DNA from: an uncultured Atopobiaceae bacterium
GTDB lineage: Bacteria; Actinomycetota; Coriobacteriia; Coriobacteriales; Atopobiaceae
NCBI GenBank assembly: GCA_944322145.1
Contig: CALUNW010000006.1
Coordinates: 152,014-216,013 of the forward strand
Direction: 5' to 3'
Length of the DNA: 64,000 nt
The notes beneath the pieces were generated by a model that searched no databases, was not told where the DNA came from, and was given only the letters and a program-made list of their open reading frames with translations. The translations under genes were made by a program, and so were the position numbers. Positions 42,552 through 51,638 of this stretch are shown here, piece by piece (position 1 is the first letter of the stretch; each line of letters begins with the position of its first letter).

Positions 42552-43889
42552 CTAGGCCTGAAACGGCTTGAGCGCCTCGAGCACGATGGCGTTTGCCTTG
42601 CGGCACAGCTCGTCGGTCGGCGCCTCGGCAAGCGTGCGCACCAGCGGCTCGGTGCCGGACGCGCGCACGAGCACGCGGCCCTGGCCGGCGAGGAACTCCT
42701 CTGCCTTCTTGACCGCCGCGAGCACGCCCTCGTCGCTCATGGCGGCGTCCTTGTCGGTCACGCGGACGTTGACGAGCTCCTGCGGGTAGAGCTTCACCGG
42801 GGCGCACAGCTGGGAGAGTGTCTCGCGCTCTGCGCGCAGGACCTCCATGATGCGCAGGGAGGTCATGATGCCGTCGCCCGTGCACTCGATGTCGCCGAAG
42901 ATGATGTGGCCGGACTGCTCGCCGCCCAGGCTGTAGCCGTTCTCGCGCATGCAGGCATAGACGTTCTTGTCGCCCACCGCGGTGGTCTCGTAGGAGAGAC
43001 TTGCCTGCTCGAGGGCCTTGAACAGGCCGTAGTTGCTCATGACGGTGGGAACCACCGTGCCCGCCGCGAGGCGGCCGTGCTTGTTGAGGTACACTCCGCA
43101 GATGTAGAGGATGAGGTCGCCGTCCACCACGTTGCCGCGCTCGTCGACGGCGAGGCAGCGGTCCGCGTCGCCGTCATAGGCAAAGCCCACGTCAAGACCC
43201 TGCTCCACCACGTGACGGCGCAGGCGGTCGATGTGGGTGGAGCCGCAGTCGACGTTGATGTTGAAGCCGTCCGGGCTGTTGTTGATCACGCGGACGTCGG
43301 CGCCCAGGGCGTCGAACACGGGCTTGGCGACGGAGGACGCGGCGCCGTTGGCGCAGTCGAGGCCCACCTTGACGCCCTGGAGCGAGAAGTTGGCGCTCGC
43401 GATGAGGTGGGCGATGTAGCGGTTGCGCCCCTGCATGTAGTCGACCGTGCAACCGATGGCGTCACCGGTCGCCAGCGGCACCTCGATCTTGCCGTCGATG
43501 TAGTCCTCGATGAGCTCGAGGACGTCCTCGTCCATCTTGTAGCCCTCGGCGTTGACGAGCTTGATGCCGTTGTCGGTGTAGGGGTTGTGAGACGCGGTGA
43601 TCATGACGCCACAGTCAAACGCGCCGTCGACGACCTCGTAGGAGACGCCGGGCGTGGGAATCACGTGCAGCATGTAGGCGTCCGCGCCCGAGGCGACAAG
43701 GCCGGAGACCAGGGCGGACTCGAACATGTAGCTCGAGCGACGCGTGTCCTTGCCCAGGACGATGCGAGCCTTCTTCTCCTGACGAGCGCCGTAGTACCAG
43801 CCCACGAAGCGACCGATCTTGTAGGCGTGCTCGACGTTGAGGCCCTCGTTGGCAACGCCGCGGAAGCCGTCAGTGCCAAAGTACTTCAT
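42552..43889 (-). CDS. glmM: Phosphoglucosamine mutase
   Basis: 445 residues. Converts glucosamine-6-phosphate to glucosamine-1-phosphate. The phosphorylated Ser is in TASHNPYTDNGIK, the metal loop is DGDADRCLAVD, the sugar-binding loop GGEQSGHI, and the phosphate site VRASGTEPLVR. The ATG at 43889 is preceded by GAGGGGACG; the frame to 44027 crosses the rpsI terminator and is rejected. It supplies GlmU, encoded at 6238. Confidence 0.97.
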   Translation of the reverse strand: MKYFGTDGFRGVANEGLNVEHAYKIGRFVGWYYGARQEKKARIVLGKDTRRSSYMFESALVSGLVASGADAYMLHVIPTPGVSYEVVDGAFDCGVMITASHNPYTDNGIKLVNAEGYKMDEDVLELIEDYIDGKIEVPLATGDAIGCTVDYMQGRNRYIAHLIASANFSLQGVKVGLDCANGAASSVAKPVFDALGADVRVINNSPDGFNINVDCGSTHIDRLRRHVVEQGLDVGFAYDGDADRCLAVDERGNVVDGDLILYICGVYLNKHGRLAAGTVVPTVMSNYGLFKALEQASLSYETTAVGDKNVYACMRENGYSLGGEQSGHIIFGDIECTGDGIMTSLRIMEVLRAERETLSQLCAPVKLYPQELVNVRVTDKDAAMSDEGVLAAVKKAEEFLAGQGRVLVRASGTEPLVRTLAEAPTDELCRKANAIVLEALKPFQA

Positions 43890-43992
43890 AGTCGTCCCCT
43901 CTCGCATGAAAGCCAGGACAGTGATTTGCCCGTCCCATCGTACCCTCTCAGGACGCTCCGGCAGCGACGGAAACGGCCCATTTACAGAAAAA

Positions 43993-44018
43993 GGGCCCCC
44001 GAAGCAATCGGGGGCCCC
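43993..44018 (-). terminator. Rho-independent terminator of rplM-rpsI
   Basis: On the minus strand GGGGCCCCCGA pairs with TCGGGGGCCC around a short loop and is followed by TTTTTC. It lies 24 bases after the rpsI stop and separates it from glmM. Confidence 0.9.
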
Positions 44019-44041
44019 TTGAGGCAAAAAGGGATAACGCG

Positions 44042-44437
<396 letters not shown>

Positions 44438-44440
44438 CGG

Positions 44441-44881
44441 TTAGGCCCTCCAATCGATCTGGACGGGGTTCTGGGCCGTGTGCGGGTGCTCGGGGCCGGC
44501 GTAGACCTTGAGCTTGGTGCCCTGCTTGCGGCCGAGGGTGGTCTTGGGGAGCATGCCCTTGATGGCGTGCTCGACGACGCGCTCGGGGTGCTTCTCCATA
44601 GCCTCGCGGAAGCTCTCGAGCTTGAGGCCTCCGAGGTAGCCGGAGTAGCGCCAGTACTGCTTGTGATCTGCCTTCACGCCGGTGAGAACGACCTTGTCGG
44701 CGTTGATGACGACGACGAAGTCACCGGTGTCGGCGTTGGGGGTGTACTGGGGCTTGTTCTTGCCACGAAGAATCATGGCAGCCGTGGTGGCAAGACGACC
44801 GAGCGTGGCGCCCTCAGCGTCGATGAGCACCCACTTGCGCTCGACTTCGCCGTTCTTGGCGAACTGAGTCGACTTCTTCAC
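44441..44881 (-). CDS. rplM: 50S ribosomal protein L13
   Basis: 146 residues, full length. [39 protein letters not shown], and [30 protein letters not shown] (given in parts: [21 protein letters not shown]) are family signatures. First gene of rplM-rpsI; a TATACT -10-like box lies about 95 bases upstream of the start. Confidence 0.98.
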   Translation of the reverse strand: MKKSTQFAKNGEVERKWVLIDAEGATLGRLATTAAMILRGKNKPQYTPNADTGDFVVVINADKVVLTGVKADHKQYWRYSGYLGGLKLESFREAMEKHPERVVEHAIKGMLPKTTLGRKQGTKLKVYAGPEHPHTAQNPVQIDWRA

Positions 44882-44976
44882 TTGACTCCTCCTACGTACC
44901 TACGTGATGGCGGCTTCTGGACAAACCGCCGTGCTTTTGTATCAGAGATTACGGGGCTCTGTGGAAAAGCTGTACG

Positions 44977-44982
44977 AGTATA
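44977..44982 (-). promoter_or_regulatory. Candidate -10 box of rplM-rpsI
   Basis: Minus-strand TATACT about 95 bases before the rplM start. No good -35 is seen at 16-18 bases. Confidence 0.3.
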
Positions 44983-45062
44983 CAGCATTGCGCGGGCGCT
45001 GAGCTGGAAATTTTTACGTCCACAAGCCATACAAACCGCCGCCGCTGCGCGGCGCGTCTGGA

Positions 45063-45160
45063 GCGCCCCCGAAGCAAAACGCACATTCTGGAAGCGGCTC
45101 CTCACAAATGCCCTGTTGCGCTCGTTCAGCTATCCCAGAATGTGCGTTTGCCGGGGGCGC
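45063..45160. repeat. Long inverted repeat with about 26-base arms between rplM and the GH31 gene
   Basis: Left arm 45063-45091 begins GCGCCCCCGAAGCAAAACGC and right arm 45135-45160 ends GTTTGCCGGGGGCGC; they pair over about 25 positions with two small bulges around a 43-base loop. The inner part CGCACATTCTGG resembles the arms of the elements at 9301 and 36024 (CGYACATTTCT). It lies between the rplM promoter and the end of the GH31 gene. Function unknown. Confidence 0.6.
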
Positions 45161-45171
45161 ATAGCGGCGCC

Positions 45172-47850
45172 TCAGCCGAGAAGGACCACCCGCCGCAGCT
45201 CCTCGCGCACGTCCCCGCGCGCAAAGCGCACGCTCACGCGCGGCGCGCCATGGGCCCCCGCGACCATCTCTGCCAGCACCCGCTCGCACGGCGGCGCGAA
45301 GGTCTCGACGGCAGGAGCCGCCTCGTAGAGCCACGTCGCCGTGCCCGGCGCGGGGTCGATCGCCTCGAGCTCCTCGCGACTCGCCACCTCCACGAGGTCG
45401 ACCCTCTCGTCTCCCAGCCATGCCGCCACGCCCGCGGGCCTCCCCGAGACCGTCGCCCGCAGCGTCACGGTCCGCAGCGGGTCAAACCCCTCGTAGCCGC
45501 CGCGCGACGGCTCGGCGAGAAGAACCGTCTCCCCGCCCGCCGCCCGGCACGCGTAGCCGGTCGCGACGTGCCCGCCGCGGGTGCGGCCGTCGTCCTCGTA
45601 CGCGACGAAGCGGCTCTCGCCCTCCGCGGGCCAGAAGTCCACGACGAGGCGCGCTCGGTCGATGCCGCCCGGGTTGAGGCCGCTTTTCGGACGCGGGTTG
45701 TTGTGCGCCGCCCGACGCGGCACGATCGCGCCGCCGCGCACAAAGAGCGGGAGCTTCCAGAGGGGCGCGTCAAAGCCGTCGAGCACCTGTCCGCCGCGAT
45801 ACCGCTCCCCCGAGAAAAAGTCGAACCAGACGTCGTCCGGGCCGCCGGGAAGCCAGATGCCGCTGCGCACGTCGTTGCCCGCGACGTCGGCGCGCTCGCT
45901 GCGGTACACGGGCGCCACGAGCAGCGCGTCGCCCAGGAGAAACTCGTACTTCTCGGCGTCCTTCTCGCCCGGCTCTCCTTCCGCGAGCAGGACCGAGCGC
46001 ACCATGGGCAGCCCCAGGTCGTCGTTGCCCTCCCACCCCTCGACGCACGAGGCCGACGCGGCGCAGGTGCTCAGGTACGGCATGAGCGTGCTCTTGAGCT
46101 TGAGGTACATGCGGCAGATTCCGGTGTGAGGGTCGCCGTTCGCGTACGGGAGCTTGGGAAGCGAGCCCCATCCGTCCATGTCGAGCATGATGGGCGTGAG
46201 GGCCTTCCACTGGAAGTCCCGCGTCGCCACGAGGGCGTCGCCGCCGAATATCCCGTCCAGGTCCGAGCCGACGTTGGGGTTGCCCGAGAGGCCCTGCCCG
46301 ATGTAGGTGGGAACGTGCATGCGGATGTACTCCCAGTCGCTGCCGTCCTGGTCCCCGGACCACACCGCGGCGTAGCGCTGCGTGCCAGCCCACCCGTCCA
46401 GCGTGAGGACGAAGGGGCGCTCCCCCGTGCGCTCGGCGAGCATCTCGTAGCCCTGGCGCGTGGCATTGAGGCCGAAGGAGTAGCCTTCGCCGACCCACTC
46501 CTCGTCCGTCTTGAGCGCGCGAACGCCCGCGCGCGACACCTCGGCGCCAAAGTCGCGGAGGTTCTGCCAGGTGACGGAGGGGTCCGGCGAGGGCGTGATC
46601 TGGGACTGCGCCCAGAGGCCGACCTCCACGCCCCGCTCGTTGGCATAGGACGAGAAGGACGCGAGGTTGTCGACGTTGGCCGCAATGGCGGCGAGCCGCT
46701 CGGACGAGCTCTCCCCGTCCGCGTCGACGCCTCCGGTCATCTCGTAGCCGTTGTGGCCGTAGCCGGCGCCGTAGCCGTCGTTGGGCAAGATCCAGCCGAG
46801 GGGCATGTCATGCGCCGCATGGGCGTCGATGACGGCGCGCGCGGAGAACTCGTAGGGCGTCTGCCCGCGGTACCTCTCGGCCGAGGAGGCGAGGACCTCG
46901 TCGGGGCCGTTGAGCGACTCGGCGAGATGCCCCTCGGGCACCACGTAGCCGCGACGGCGCCCCAGCTCGTAGCGCACCTCGCCCGGCCCATCCGCCGGCC
47001 CCGAGCCGCGCACGACCCACTCCTGCGCCCCGTCCTCGGGCTCGCACGACCAGGCGTCGCGGTTGTAGGCGTTGAGATGCCCGAGGTAGAAGGCAAAGTC
47101 GGGGAGCAGCGCGGGCGTGCCCGTCACCTTGTAGTAGGCGCGCAGGATCGCCTGGGCGGTCGCGCGTAGATCTCCGGGGTCGGCCAGGAGGAGGTAGGCG
47201 TCAAAGGCCGCATCCTCATGAGCCAGGACGACCGCGTCGCCGGAGCTCGCAAAGTCGTACAGGCCGGGGGAAAACGTGTTCCTCAGAACGCCGTAGCCCG
47301 CGCTCGACCAGAAGAACGGGCTCGGGGAGGCCACGCCGCCGTCGCCCCACTGGTTGCTGTTCATGGGCGTGGTCACGATGCGCACGACGCTGCCCGCATG
47401 CTCGACGCGGCCGTTCTGGGTTCCGCCGCCGAAGAAGCGTTCGCCGGGCGCTGCCGCGAGCTTCTGAGTGGAGCGACGGGGCCCCAGCTCGAGCGGGGCC
47501 GCCTCCCGGATGACGACGCGCCCCCGGCGCCGGAGGGTCAGCCGCCCGTCGTCCTTGTCGACAAGAACCTCCGTGTCGCCGGCGCATACGGCGAGCGTCG
47601 CGCCCTCGTCCCGCACGCATGCGGAGGGGTGGGCATAGACGTCAGACTCGTCGGGCTGGGCAACGATGCGCGCGGCGTGCTCCGGCGAGCGCGGGGTCGC
47701 GTACTGCGCGAAGGCGCCCGCGGGGTCCACCGTCACGCGGACGACGTCCTCGTCGAGAAAGGAGACGCGGCACGGCAGGTCCTTCTCGCCGCCGCGCAGG
47801 GTGACGAGCGCCTGATAGGGGCGCCCGGAATCCACACGAACATCTATCAC
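45172..47850 (-). CDS. Glycoside hydrolase family 31 enzyme
   Basis: 892 residues, no signal peptide, so it probably works on imported sugars. The N-terminal beta sandwich is followed by the GH31 barrel: MPLGWILPNDGYGAGYG, the nucleophile region ALKTDEEWVGEGYSFG (Asp about 447) and the acid/base region VWSGDQDGSDWEY (Asp about 497), then a C-terminal sandwich. The NQWGDGG and DGYGAGYG features differ from plain alpha-glucosidases and recall the alpha-N-acetylgalactosaminidase-type subgroup; that is a tentative memory-based link. Starts with GTG at 47850 after GGAGCGG. Codes for three motif copies on the plus strand. Substrate unknown. Confidence 0.85.
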   Translation of the reverse strand: MIDVRVDSGRPYQALVTLRGGEKDLPCRVSFLDEDVVRVTVDPAGAFAQYATPRSPEHAARIVAQPDESDVYAHPSACVRDEGATLAVCAGDTEVLVDKDDGRLTLRRRGRVVIREAAPLELGPRRSTQKLAAAPGERFFGGGTQNGRVEHAGSVVRIVTTPMNSNQWGDGGVASPSPFFWSSAGYGVLRNTFSPGLYDFASSGDAVVLAHEDAAFDAYLLLADPGDLRATAQAILRAYYKVTGTPALLPDFAFYLGHLNAYNRDAWSCEPEDGAQEWVVRGSGPADGPGEVRYELGRRRGYVVPEGHLAESLNGPDEVLASSAERYRGQTPYEFSARAVIDAHAAHDMPLGWILPNDGYGAGYGHNGYEMTGGVDADGESSSERLAAIAANVDNLASFSSYANERGVEVGLWAQSQITPSPDPSVTWQNLRDFGAEVSRAGVRALKTDEEWVGEGYSFGLNATRQGYEMLAERTGERPFVLTLDGWAGTQRYAAVWSGDQDGSDWEYIRMHVPTYIGQGLSGNPNVGSDLDGIFGGDALVATRDFQWKALTPIMLDMDGWGSLPKLPYANGDPHTGICRMYLKLKSTLMPYLSTCAASASCVEGWEGNDDLGLPMVRSVLLAEGEPGEKDAEKYEFLLGDALLVAPVYRSERADVAGNDVRSGIWLPGGPDDVWFDFFSGERYRGGQVLDGFDAPLWKLPLFVRGGAIVPRRAAHNNPRPKSGLNPGGIDRARLVVDFWPAEGESRFVAYEDDGRTRGGHVATGYACRAAGGETVLLAEPSRGGYEGFDPLRTVTLRATVSGRPAGVAAWLGDERVDLVEVASREELEAIDPAPGTATWLYEAAPAVETFAPPCERVLAEMVAGAHGAPRVSVRFARGDVREELRRVVLLG

Positions 47851-47862
47851 GTACCGCTCCTC

Positions 47863-47891
47863 TGTCAGTTGGGGACAGTCCCCAATTTACA
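47863..47891. repeat. REP-like palindrome, AATTGGGG type (first of a pair)
   Basis: TGTCAGTTGGGGA / TCCCCAATTTACA around GGGGACAGTCCCC with two arm mismatches. Ten bases separate it from the next copy; the pair fills the gap between the GH31 start and the patatin stop. Confidence 0.8.
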
Positions 47892-47901
47892 TAAATCTTT
47901 T

Positions 47902-47932
47902 CTGCTAATTGGGGACTGTCCCCAATTAGCAG
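47902..47932. repeat. REP-like palindrome, AATTGGGG type (second of a pair)
   Basis: Perfect 15-bp arms CTGCTAATTGGGGAC / GTCCCCAATTAGCAG around one base. The TTA at 47926-47928 inside the right arm is the TAA stop of the patatin gene, and the arm runs four bases into its coding sequence. Confidence 0.85.
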
Positions 47933-48828
47933 GCGCAGAGAAAGGCGTCGATCTCGGCGAGGCGCGCCTCGGCCTGACGGCGCCCCGCGATGTAGAGCGA
48001 GAGCAGCGACTCGCCGTCGCGCGTGGACGAGCCCACCGTCACCGGCTCCTCCGGGGCGATGACGAGGCAGCGGCCCGCGCGCTCGAGCTCCCAGAGCCGC
48101 GCCCGCTGCGCGTTGTAGCGCTCGCCGCGCGTCTGAAGCGCCTCGAGGTAGTACGGGTAGCGGTCGTAGCGGTGGGACTTGAGGGCGATGGCCTCCGAGC
48201 CGGCGCCGCGCTCGTAGGCGCGGTCGCGCGTGAGCACCACGAGGGCGCGCTCCGCCGGGACGTGCCCCTCGACCTCGCGCGCGCCGGGGATGCCCATCGC
48301 GGTCTCGTAGGGGATGGAGTCCGTGGTGCCGCCGTCGAGGTAGCGATGGCCGTCGATCTCCACGATGCGGGAGACCGTGGGCAGCGAGGCCGAGGCGCGC
48401 ACCTTGACGAGGTCCTCGGGGAAGCGGCGCACGGGCAGGTAGTCCGGCACACCAAAGGTGACGTCCGAGACGACGGCATAGAAGGGGGTCTCGGACGAGT
48501 TGAACGTGTCGACGTCGCAGGGGTCGAGCCGGTCCTGCACCTCGCCGTACATGAAGTCGGCGCCCGCGATGTCGCCCGTCGTGGCGAACGACCACAGTGA
48601 CATGAAGCGCCTGTCATCGCGAAAGGCCAGGATGTCGCGCATGGTGCGGCCAATCTGGCGCGAGCGGAAGTTGGAGCCGTTGATGGCGCCCGCCGAGACG
48701 CCCCAGATGCTCGAGAAGCCGGTGAGGTCCCGCTCCTGAAGCACATCGAGCACGCCCGCGGTGAACATGCCCCTGAACCCGCCGCCCTCGAGTACGAGCG
48801 CGGGAACGTTGGTCCGCTCGCCTGCCAT
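47926..48828 (-). CDS. Patatin-like phospholipase
   Basis: 300 residues. The oxyanion loop EGGGFRG (14-20), the nucleophile Ser45 in GVSAG, and the catalytic Asp in YLDGGTTDS make up the Ser-Asp dyad of the bacterial YjjU/RssA-like patatins, which hydrolyse acyl esters of lipids. No signal peptide. Single gene with its own start after GGGGAGATCTC. The last codons and stop lie within a REP palindrome. Confidence 0.92.
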   Translation of the reverse strand: MAGERTNVPALVLEGGGFRGMFTAGVLDVLQERDLTGFSSIWGVSAGAINGSNFRSRQIGRTMRDILAFRDDRRFMSLWSFATTGDIAGADFMYGEVQDRLDPCDVDTFNSSETPFYAVVSDVTFGVPDYLPVRRFPEDLVKVRASASLPTVSRIVEIDGHRYLDGGTTDSIPYETAMGIPGAREVEGHVPAERALVVLTRDRAYERGAGSEAIALKSHRYDRYPYYLEALQTRGERYNAQRARLWELERAGRCLVIAPEEPVTVGSSTRDGESLLSLYIAGRRQAEARLAEIDAFLCAC

Positions 48829-48887
48829 GAGATCTCCCCTCGTCGTTTACCCGGCACATTGTCGCACAGGCCCGCAACAGAAGAAGC

Positions 48888-48913
48888 GGCCGCCGACCGG
48901 GAGGCCGACGACC
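48888..48913 (-). terminator. Terminator of ssrA
   Basis: In the minus-strand RNA GGUCGUCGGCC pairs fully with GGUCGGCGGCC using G-U pairs, loop of four, then GCUUCUUCUGUU. It follows the tmRNA 3' end by 13 bases. Confidence 0.7.
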
Positions 48914-48925
48914 GCGTAGCGTGCA

Positions 48926-49294
48926 TGGTGGAGGTGCGGAGAATCGAACTCCGGTCCAAAGCAGACCCCTGACAGGTGTCTCCAGGCTCAGTTACCGGTT
49001 AGGTCTCGGACGTCGCGCACCCGGTGACCCGCGCTTGGCATCCCAGCTGGTTCGGTCTTTTCGGTCGGCATACCAGCCACGTCCGACCGAGCATCTCCCT
49101 AAGATGACACCGCACCGGAAACGGGAGCGATCCCCGGATTGGCGCGCCGCTATCTAATTAAGCAGCGAGAGCCAGCTGAGGCTCAAAAGAGTTGTTGTCG
49201 TCAATTCAATTTGACGGTACCCCTGTTTAGCGTGGCGAGGAGACCACGGCCTGCTGCCCATCTCAGACCCACCCTGTCGAAACCAGTCACCCCC
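48926..49294 (-). ncRNA. ssrA: Transfer-messenger RNA
   Basis: 369 bases. The 5' end GGGGGTGACTGGTTTCGAC pairs with 3' CACCTCC plus ACCA (CCA encoded) to form the acceptor stem; the T arm GGAGTTCGATTCTCC is present. The tag frame reads DDNNSFEPQLALAA then TAA, ending in the ALAA degron recognised by ClpXP; the exact resume codon is inferred. It rescues stalled ribosomes together with SmpB, encoded 1 kb upstream on the same strand. Confidence 0.95.
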
Positions 49295-49402
49295 ACGGAT
49301 GGAATGGGAAGACTGCCACCATGCGGCTGTCAACGTACGAGCCGCTCGCGCGGCCGTGGGGGTATTCTACCCGTTTTCCCAGCTTGAAAACGCGAGAAGA
49401 AC

Positions 49403-49430
49403 AGGGCAGCCTCCCGCAGAAGGCCGCCCT
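49403..49430 (-). terminator. Terminator after the rubredoxin-like gene, tail carries the GTTCTTCTCG motif
   Basis: Minus-strand RNA AGGGCGGCCU / AGGCUGCCCU (one G-U pair), eight-base loop, followed by GTTCTTCTCGCGTTTTC. The motif copy therefore forms the pyrimidine-rich tail. Confidence 0.65.
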
Positions 49431-49450
49431 GCCGTCGCTTGTGATGCGCG

Positions 49451-49591
49451 CTACTCCTCGACGAGCTCGAACATGTCGGGGCCAACGCCGCAGACCTCGC
49501 AGACGAGGTCCTCGGGCAGCTCGGGGGTGTCGACGGTGACCTCCCAGCCGCAGACGGTGCAGCGGAACGTGTACTTCTTCTCCTCGGCCAT
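49451..49591 (-). CDS. Small rubredoxin-like protein
   Basis: 46 residues. MAEEKKYTFRCTVCGWEVTV has Cys11-x2-Cys14 and LVCEVCGVGPDMFELVEE has Cys31-x2-Cys34, the four iron ligands of a rubredoxin, and the spacing and GxGPDxFE end fit the short rubredoxin type. RBS AGAGGAGAT. It lies 77 bases downstream of the flavin reductase gene; together they look like a split form of high-molecular-weight rubredoxin. Likely an electron carrier to rubrerythrin or flavodiiron proteins. Confidence 0.88.
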   Translation of the reverse strand: MAEEKKYTFRCTVCGWEVTVDTPELPEDLVCEVCGVGPDMFELVEE

Positions 49592-49668
49592 GCTGATCTC
49601 CTCTCACGTGTCCTACAACTAATATGATACCACGATGGTGTCATCTAAGGCACGGCATCGCGATTTCC

Positions 49669-50175
49669 CTATGCCCCCACATACGACGACGCCTTGGGCG
49701 GGGTCTTGCCCTTGAGCGTGCCGTGATAGTAGGCGTACGTCATCGGCGCGACCGACGATAGGTTGCCTGCGTCGACGACCTCGCCCACAAAGGTGAGGTG
49801 CGTCCCCACGTCAACGGTCTGGACCACCTTGCACGCCACGTAAGAGCAGGCGTGCTCGGTGGGATAGGGATCGCCCGTCGAGGCCGTGGCGCTCGCGATG
49901 CCGTCGTACTTGTCTTCCTCGGCCGAGGTCCTGAAGCCAAAGCGGCCCACGAAGAGCATGTCGGCGGACTCGTCCACCACGGCAAGCGAGAAGTGCCCGG
50001 CGCGGGAGATGACGCCGCAGGTGAAGTTGTCCTTGTTGACCGTCACCGAGACCTGATAGGGCGTCGACGTCACCTGCAGCCCGGTGTTGACGATGCAGGC
50101 GCCCGGCCGCTCGCCGTCATCCGCGGACACCACGTAAAGCCCGGACGAGAACTTGTACAGCGCGCTTGCGTCCAT
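49669..50175 (-). CDS. Flavin reductase-like (FMN-binding) protein
   Basis: 168 residues. ALYKFSSGLYVVSADDGERPGACIVNTGLQVTSTP is the start of the flavin reductase-like domain that forms the N-terminal half of high-molecular-weight rubredoxin; the C-terminal rubredoxin half is missing here and is supplied by the next gene. It probably passes electrons from NADH through FMN to the small rubredoxin. The ATG at 50175 follows GGAAAGGAGAAGGAC. A REP element lies upstream. Confidence 0.87.
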   Translation of the reverse strand: MDASALYKFSSGLYVVSADDGERPGACIVNTGLQVTSTPYQVSVTVNKDNFTCGVISRAGHFSLAVVDESADMLFVGRFGFRTSAEEDKYDGIASATASTGDPYPTEHACSYVACKVVQTVDVGTHLTFVGEVVDAGNLSSVAPMTYAYYHGTLKGKTPPKASSYVGA

Positions 50176-50190
50176 GTCCTTCTCCTTTCC

Positions 50191-50219
50191 TGATGAAAAG
50201 GGACTGTCCCTTTTCATCA
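50191..50219. repeat. REP-like palindrome, TGATGAAAAGGGA type
   Basis: Perfect copy of the element at 777-805. Its terminal TCA (50217-50219) is the TGA stop codon of smpB; its other end lies 15 bases before the flavin reductase start. Confidence 0.9.
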
Positions 50220-50726
50220 CCGGTTGAGCTCTTTCAGGGCGCGCGCGATCTCGCGGTCGGAGTCGCGACGCGCCATGTCGGCTCGCTTGTCATAGAGCTT
50301 CTTGCCCCGTGCGAGGCCAATGGCGAGCTTCACGCGATTGTGCTCGTCGAAGTAGATCTCCAGCGGCACCAGCGCAAGTCCGCGCTGGCGGAGCTTGGCG
50401 TCGAGGTAGTCGATCTGATGGCGGTGGAGCAGCAGCCTCCTCTTGCGGTCGGGGTCAACGTTCCAGACGCCGCCGTTTGAGTAGGGGTGGATGTGGACGC
50501 CGTGCAGCCAGGCCTCGCGGCCGCGGATGAGGCAGAAAGCGTCCGTGAGCTGGCACGCGCGCTCGCGCAGACTCTTGACCTCGGTGCCCGTGAGCTCGAT
50601 GCCCGCCTCGAAGGTCTCGTCGATGAAGTACTCGTGATGGGCGGAGCGGTTCTTGGCGATGGTCTTCTTGGCCGTCTTTGCCTGCTTGGCGGCGGCAGCC
50701 TGGCGCAGCACCTTACTCTTTGCCAT
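50217..50726 (-). CDS. smpB: SsrA-binding protein
   Basis: 169 residues. The core after a Lys/Ala-rich lead of about 20 residues reads KNRSAHHEYFIDETFEAGIELTGTEVKSLR and ends YDKRADMARRDSDREIARALKELNR (in parts: YDKRADMARRDSDRE). It delivers tmRNA to stalled ribosomes. The start at 50726 overlaps the TPR gene by 14 bases. The stop is the terminal triplet of the REP element. rnr lies 0.9 kb upstream and ssrA 1 kb downstream. Confidence 0.96.
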   Translation of the reverse strand: MAKSKVLRQAAAAKQAKTAKKTIAKNRSAHHEYFIDETFEAGIELTGTEVKSLRERACQLTDAFCLIRGREAWLHGVHIHPYSNGGVWNVDPDRKRRLLLHRHQIDYLDAKLRQRGLALVPLEIYFDEHNRVKLAIGLARGKKLYDKRADMARRDSDREIARALKELNR

Positions 50727-51564
50727 CGCTGCCCCCCTCGTCGGTCTCGTGGATGAGCTCGAGCAGCGCCTTTGCCGCCGGCTCGCCCACCAGGTCGCGA
50801 GCGCGCAGCGTGAGGTTGGCCGCAACGTCGCGCGCGCCAGCCGCCGCGGCGTCCCCCGCACACATGAGCAGGCAGACGGCAATCTCGGCATTGGCGCCGT
50901 CCGGCAGCCCCTCGGCGGCGAGCAGCTCGGACATCTCCGCGTCGCTCACGAGGTCGGGGTCGCGGTCCGTCCCCGCCGCCTGGTCGAGCGCCGCCTCGAG
51001 GCTGGAGTCGGCGAGGTCAAGCGCGCGCGCCGCCCGAAGCGCGGCGGCGGCGACGCGAGGCTTCTCGGTGGAGGCAAACCAGCCCGAGAAGTTGACGAAC
51101 GCCCGGATGAGGTGACGAGCGTCACTCGCGCGCTCGAACACGCTATACGTGAGGGCGAGGTACTCCTGGACGTCCCCGGACACGCGGAAGAGGTCCGCGA
51201 GGCTGAGGCGATAGCTGCAGTCCATGGGGTTCCAGCGCACCGCCCGCTTGAGGGCCGCCACGGCCTCGTCATAGTCGCCCGCCTGAACGCTCGCGAGGGC
51301 AAGGTCGTTGTAGAGGCGGTCGAGGGGCTCGCCCACGTCCCGCAGGTCGCGCGGGTCCTCCTCGACCCGTCGATAGGCGAGGCGCTCGAAGAGCGTGGGG
51401 AAGCTGAACCACTGGACCTCCTCGGTCGTCGGGCAGTTCCTGTCCACGTACTCCTCGGCGTCCTCGGCAAGTCGCGCGAGCAGCTCGCGCGCCTGCTCGG
51501 GCTGGCCCTGGAGCATGAGGCCCTCGGCTCGCTCCAGGTCGTCGGTCATCGTAGTCTGGCTCAT
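50713..51564 (-). CDS. Tetratricopeptide-repeat protein
   Basis: 283 residues, acidic. TPR-like helices are seen in AEGLMLQGQPEQARELLARLAED and LYNDLALASVQAGDYDEAVAALKRAVRWNP with further helical repeats after. No membrane segment. Its position between rnr and smpB, overlapping smpB, suggests a role with RNA decay or ribosome rescue, but this is context only. Function unknown. Confidence 0.8.
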   Translation of the reverse strand: MSQTTMTDDLERAEGLMLQGQPEQARELLARLAEDAEEYVDRNCPTTEEVQWFSFPTLFERLAYRRVEEDPRDLRDVGEPLDRLYNDLALASVQAGDYDEAVAALKRAVRWNPMDCSYRLSLADLFRVSGDVQEYLALTYSVFERASDARHLIRAFVNFSGWFASTEKPRVAAAALRAARALDLADSSLEAALDQAAGTDRDPDLVSDAEMSELLAAEGLPDGANAEIAVCLLMCAGDAAAAGARDVAANLTLRARDLVGEPAAKALLELIHETDEGGSDGKE

Positions 51565-51638
51565 CTATCCTCCCGGCGGCAAGCCGCGCGTCGTTCCTAA
51601 AACGTAAGTCTTCCCATTATCGTGCCGCGCATATCCTC

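Noticed and set aside
45142..47169. 675-codon open frame on the plus strand
   Set aside because: Antisense to the GH31 gene; composition is Arg/Ala/His-rich and no domain is visible.
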